From NCBI GenBank assembly GCA_013153335.1, contig JAADEP010000198.1, forward strand, positions 1 through 15,110: 15,110 nt of DNA, written 5' to 3'. The notes beneath the pieces were generated by a model. That model did no database searches and was not told the DNA's origin. It saw nothing but the letters and a program-made list of their open reading frames with translations. The stretch comes from Chloroflexota bacterium (GTDB taxonomy: Bacteria > Chloroflexota > Anaerolineae > Anaerolineales > DRMV01). This document shows positions 12,925 to 15,110 of the stretch, piece after piece. A program made the position numbers and the translations under genes. Each line of letters starts with the position of its first letter. Positions within the stretch are counted from its first letter, which is position 1.

Positions 12925-14532
12925 ATGGCAAGACGGTGGAGCCGCTATCTTGAGTTGGGCTTGTTGGCTTTGTTCTGGCTCACGGTGGTGCGGAACGCGT
13001 GGGCTTGCGACGATGCCTACATCTATTTGCGCAGCGTAGAGCAGCTTTGGGCCGGCCACGGTCCGGTGTGGAACGCCTCCTGGCGGGTGCAGACCTTCAC
13101 CAGCCCCTTGTGGTACGGCGTGCTGGTCGTCTTGCGGGCTTGGATCGCCGATGGCTATCTGCTGCTTCTGGTGAGCAGCCTGTTGTTTGTGGGGCTGTTG
13201 GTCTGGATTTGGCGCGCATCCCTTCCCCTGGCCGCGCGTATCGCGTTGTGGATAAGCTGGTTGGTGAGCAACGCGTTCATGGACTACACCACGTCGGGCC
13301 TGGAGACCGCACTGGCTTATAGCATGCTGAGCGCGGGGCTGATCGCGTTTATCCGGGGGCAGTGGCGGCACGACCCTCGCGCTTATTCGCGTCTATATAT
13401 CTGGCTCGCGGGGATGTTGCTCGTGCGGGCGGATTTGGTGTTTCTGGTCGCGCCAGTGTATCTGGCCTTGGTGCTAGGTCGACGTCACGAGCCCCGCCTC
13501 GTGCTCCGAAGCCACGCGGGCGCGGCCCTTTTGCTTGGAGCGTGGTACGGCTTCGCGTGGGTGTATTACGGCTCGCCTTTCCCCAATCCCGCGTATGCGA
13601 AGTTGTTTCACGGCTTGCCCCGCCGCGTGCTCTTACACCAGGGTGGTTTGTACTGGATGGGGCAATTTCTCTTGGACCCCGTTACCTATGGCCTCGCGCT
13701 CCTGGCTGCAGGCGTATTGTTGCGCCGCCGCGCGTACGCGCTGGTGAGCGGCGCGGGATTCTATGCCGCGTATCTCACCTGGATCGGGGGCGATTTTATG
13801 GCCGGGCGCTTTCCCGCGCTGCTGTATTTGTGGCTTGTGGGCGGGGCCCTTTTGCACATGCCCCCATGGCTCACGCAAGGCCGCGGGCGAGCCTGGGCTT
13901 TGGCTGCGGCCGCGCTTTATGGCCTGTTCTTTCCCCATACGCCGCTCAACAGCCCCATAGATTACTACGTCGATGCTTCCTTTTATTTGCATTGGGGCGT
14001 GGGCGATGAACGCGGGCGTTACTACCGTTACACCTCGGTTTTCGCGTACCTGTATTGGCGCTGGGCGCGACCCCAGCCCTTCTTCCCGCCCTATGCGTGG
14101 AGCCAGCAAGGCTGGACGTTCCGGCATAGCGAAGAAAAGCTCGCGGTGGTGGATAGTGTGGGCATGTTTGGCTATTGGAGCGGCACGGATAAATGGGTGA
14201 TCGATGTTTGGGCCCTGACGGATCCGTTTCTCGCGCGTCTGCCCGACGCTGATGGGCGCCTATGGCGTCCTGGGCATTACGAGCGCGCGTTGCCCGAGGG
14301 CTATGTGCCCACGCTCTTGACCGGGCACGTGCACCTGCATGACCCGGAGTTGCGGTCGCTGTATGTACTGAGCGAATGGGCCACACGCAAGCCCGTCTTT
14401 CATCCCCAACGTTGGCGCTACCTTCCGGCCTGGCTGTTCGCCCGGGCGCCCCGTTCGGCGCTCGAAGCACGGTCCAGTTCTTACCCCATCAACGCGACCC
14501 CAGCGGCCGCGAGGGTGACCCACGCGAGGTAA
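12925..14532 (+). CDS. AftB-like GT-C membrane glycosyltransferase (putative)
   Basis: The product is 535 residues with about ten membrane segments (residues ~8-340) and a soluble C-terminal region (about 385-535). The first loop has CDDAYIYLRSVEQLWAGHGP (28-47) followed by RVQTFTSPLWYG. This matches the DDAxI and SPLW pattern of the actinobacterial terminal arabinofuranosyltransferase AftB and its wider relatives, where the Asp pair is thought to be catalytic. Further matches are DYTTSGLETALAY, RADLVFLVAPVYL, YYGSPFPNPAYAKL, and in the C-terminal domain DVWALTDPFLARLP and RPGHYERALPEGY. It probably transfers a polyprenyl-phosphate-linked pentose or hexose outside the cell. The donor and acceptor are unknown, and AftB chemistry should not be assumed. 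The ATG at 12925 was chosen over an upstream in-frame start at 12862 because GGAGG lies six bases before it. Its last 52 bases overlap the ctaB 3' end on the other strand. Confidence 0.8.
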   Translation: MARRWSRYLELGLLALFWLTVVRNAWACDDAYIYLRSVEQLWAGHGPVWNASWRVQTFTSPLWYGVLVVLRAWIADGYLLLLVSSLLFVGLLVWIWRASLPLAARIALWISWLVSNAFMDYTTSGLETALAYSMLSAGLIAFIRGQWRHDPRAYSRLYIWLAGMLLVRADLVFLVAPVYLALVLGRRHEPRLVLRSHAGAALLLGAWYGFAWVYYGSPFPNPAYAKLFHGLPRRVLLHQGGLYWMGQFLLDPVTYGLALLAAGVLLRRRAYALVSGAGFYAAYLTWIGGDFMAGRFPALLYLWLVGGALLHMPPWLTQGRGRAWALAAAALYGLFFPHTPLNSPIDYYVDASFYLHWGVGDERGRYYRYTSVFAYLYWRWARPQPFFPPYAWSQQGWTFRHSEEKLAVVDSVGMFGYWSGTDKWVIDVWALTDPFLARLPDADGRLWRPGHYERALPEGYVPTLLTGHVHLHDPELRSLYVLSEWATRKPVFHPQRWRYLPAWLFARAPRSALEARSSSYPINATPAAARVTHAR

Positions 14533-15110
14533 AGGTTGGACAGGTGGAACAAACGCCGGGCCTCCCGGGCCGAAGGCGTGCGCACCAGGCGCGCGGTCCG
14601 ATAGAGATAGTAGACTGAAGGCCCAAACACGAGCAGCGCGTAGGGCCAGCCCAGGCGAGGCCACACGGCCATGAGCAACGCGACCAAGACCGACGCACCG
14701 GTGTGCAAGGCTACCCACCATGCCGCGTGACGGGGCGATATCCGAACCGGCAGCATGGGGAACCCCGCGCGGCGATAGTCCTCGCGGTAGACCAGGGCAA
14801 GGCTCCAGAAATGGGTTGGCGTCCACAAAAAGACCAACGCGGCCAAGGCCCACGCGGCGGGGTCGAACCAACGCCCAACCACGGCCGCACCGCTGATGAC
14901 GGCCGCGCTGCCGGCCGCACCGCCGATGACGATATTGAGGATGGTGCGGCGCTTGAGAGCCCAGGTGTAGACGAGGAGGTAAATCCCCGCGCCCGCGGCC
15001 GCGGCCCAGGCCAAAGCCGGACGATACCAGGCCGCGAGCGCGAGGCCCAAGAGCAACGCCAATCCCCCGAGCCCGGCCGCGACCTCGACCCGAAGTTGCC
15101 CTTGAGGAAG
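14481..15110 (-). CDS. ctaB: Protoheme IX farnesyltransferase (haem O synthase), N-terminus cut by window edge
   Basis: The frame is open from the right edge to a TAA at 14481, giving about 209 residues, roughly the C-terminal two thirds of a ~300-residue UbiA-family prenyltransferase. Visible features in order are LPQGQ (the conserved RPLPxG region), YLLVYTWALKRRTILNIVIG and GGAAGSAAVISGAA. LWTPTHFWSLALVYREDYRRAGFPMLP follows, the second conserved acidic motif (YxxDYxxAGxPMLP), and then four hydrophobic helices. The first Asp-rich motif (NxxxDxxxD) lies beyond the window. The enzyme farnesylates haem B to haem O in the membrane for haem-copper oxidases. The stop lies within the 3' end of the convergent membrane protein gene. 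A TTG at 15062 is not the true start, since the family match continues upstream of it. Confidence 0.93.
   Translation of the reverse strand, partial: LPQGQLRVEVAAGLGGLALLLGLALAAWYRPALAWAAAAGAGIYLLVYTWALKRRTILNIVIGGAAGSAAVISGAAVVGRWFDPAAWALAALVFLWTPTHFWSLALVYREDYRRAGFPMLPVRISPRHAAWWVALHTGASVLVALLMAVWPRLGWPYALLVFGPSVYYLYRTARLVRTPSAREARRLFHLSNLYLAWVTLAAAGVALMG

Overview
This is a high-G+C bacterial window with clean housekeeping genes and two long repeat-filled intergenic stretches. I read it as a Chloroflexota (Anaerolineae-like, perhaps thermophilic) chromosome. The reasons are a lipoprotein with a Thr-Pro-rich linker, two multi-spanning GT-C type membrane glycosyltransferase-like proteins, and GC-rich hairpin repeats of the kind seen between genes in that phylum. 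This placement is an inference, because no rRNA or other phylogenetic marker was compared. A gatB gene indicates the GatCAB indirect amidation route, and a ctaB fragment indicates haem O/A synthesis for a haem-copper oxidase, so an aerobic or facultative lifestyle is likely.

Layout. Positions 1-340 (minus) hold the N-terminal part of a secreted lipoprotein cut by the window edge, with an extended -10 promoter at 434-442. Positions 341-971 are non-coding and contain one degenerate, reversed copy of the repeat family. Positions 972-6533 (minus) are a tight six-gene operon in the transcription order MFS transporter, GT-C membrane protein, cmk, plsC-like, plsC-like, yjbQ. Most junctions are 4-base ATGA or GTGA overlaps or gaps of a few bases, which points to translational coupling. 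Its promoter lies at about 6617-6622, with a perfect 8-bp hairpin in the 5' leader. Positions 6534-8018 are non-coding: an AT-richer island (about 6740-7040) followed by a roughly 1-kb composite repeat array running flush to the gatB stop codon. Positions 8019-12248 (minus) hold gatB and, upstream of it, alaS, separated by a strong intrinsic terminator. Positions 12249-12924 are a divergent intergenic region with the alaS promoter, a second repeat array and a plus-strand promoter. Positions 12925-14532 (plus) hold an AftB-like GT-C membrane protein. Its 3' end overlaps tail-to-tail with ctaB (minus, 14481 to the window end, N-terminus missing).

How the genes fit together. cmk supplies CDP for the dCTP, CTP and CDP-diacylglycerol pools, and the two PlsC-like acyltransferases build phospholipid precursors, so the operon core links nucleotide and membrane-lipid synthesis. 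The MFS and GT-C proteins upstream are envelope proteins without an assignable substrate. alaS and gatB serve translation (Ala-tRNA charging, and transamidation to Gln-tRNA or Asn-tRNA).

Nothing here looks like a new defence, mobile or biosynthetic system. The most notable signal is the composite intergenic repeat. It has two hairpin modules, one showing compensatory base changes, an AT-rich linker between them, and a shared left-boundary box found at both large arrays.
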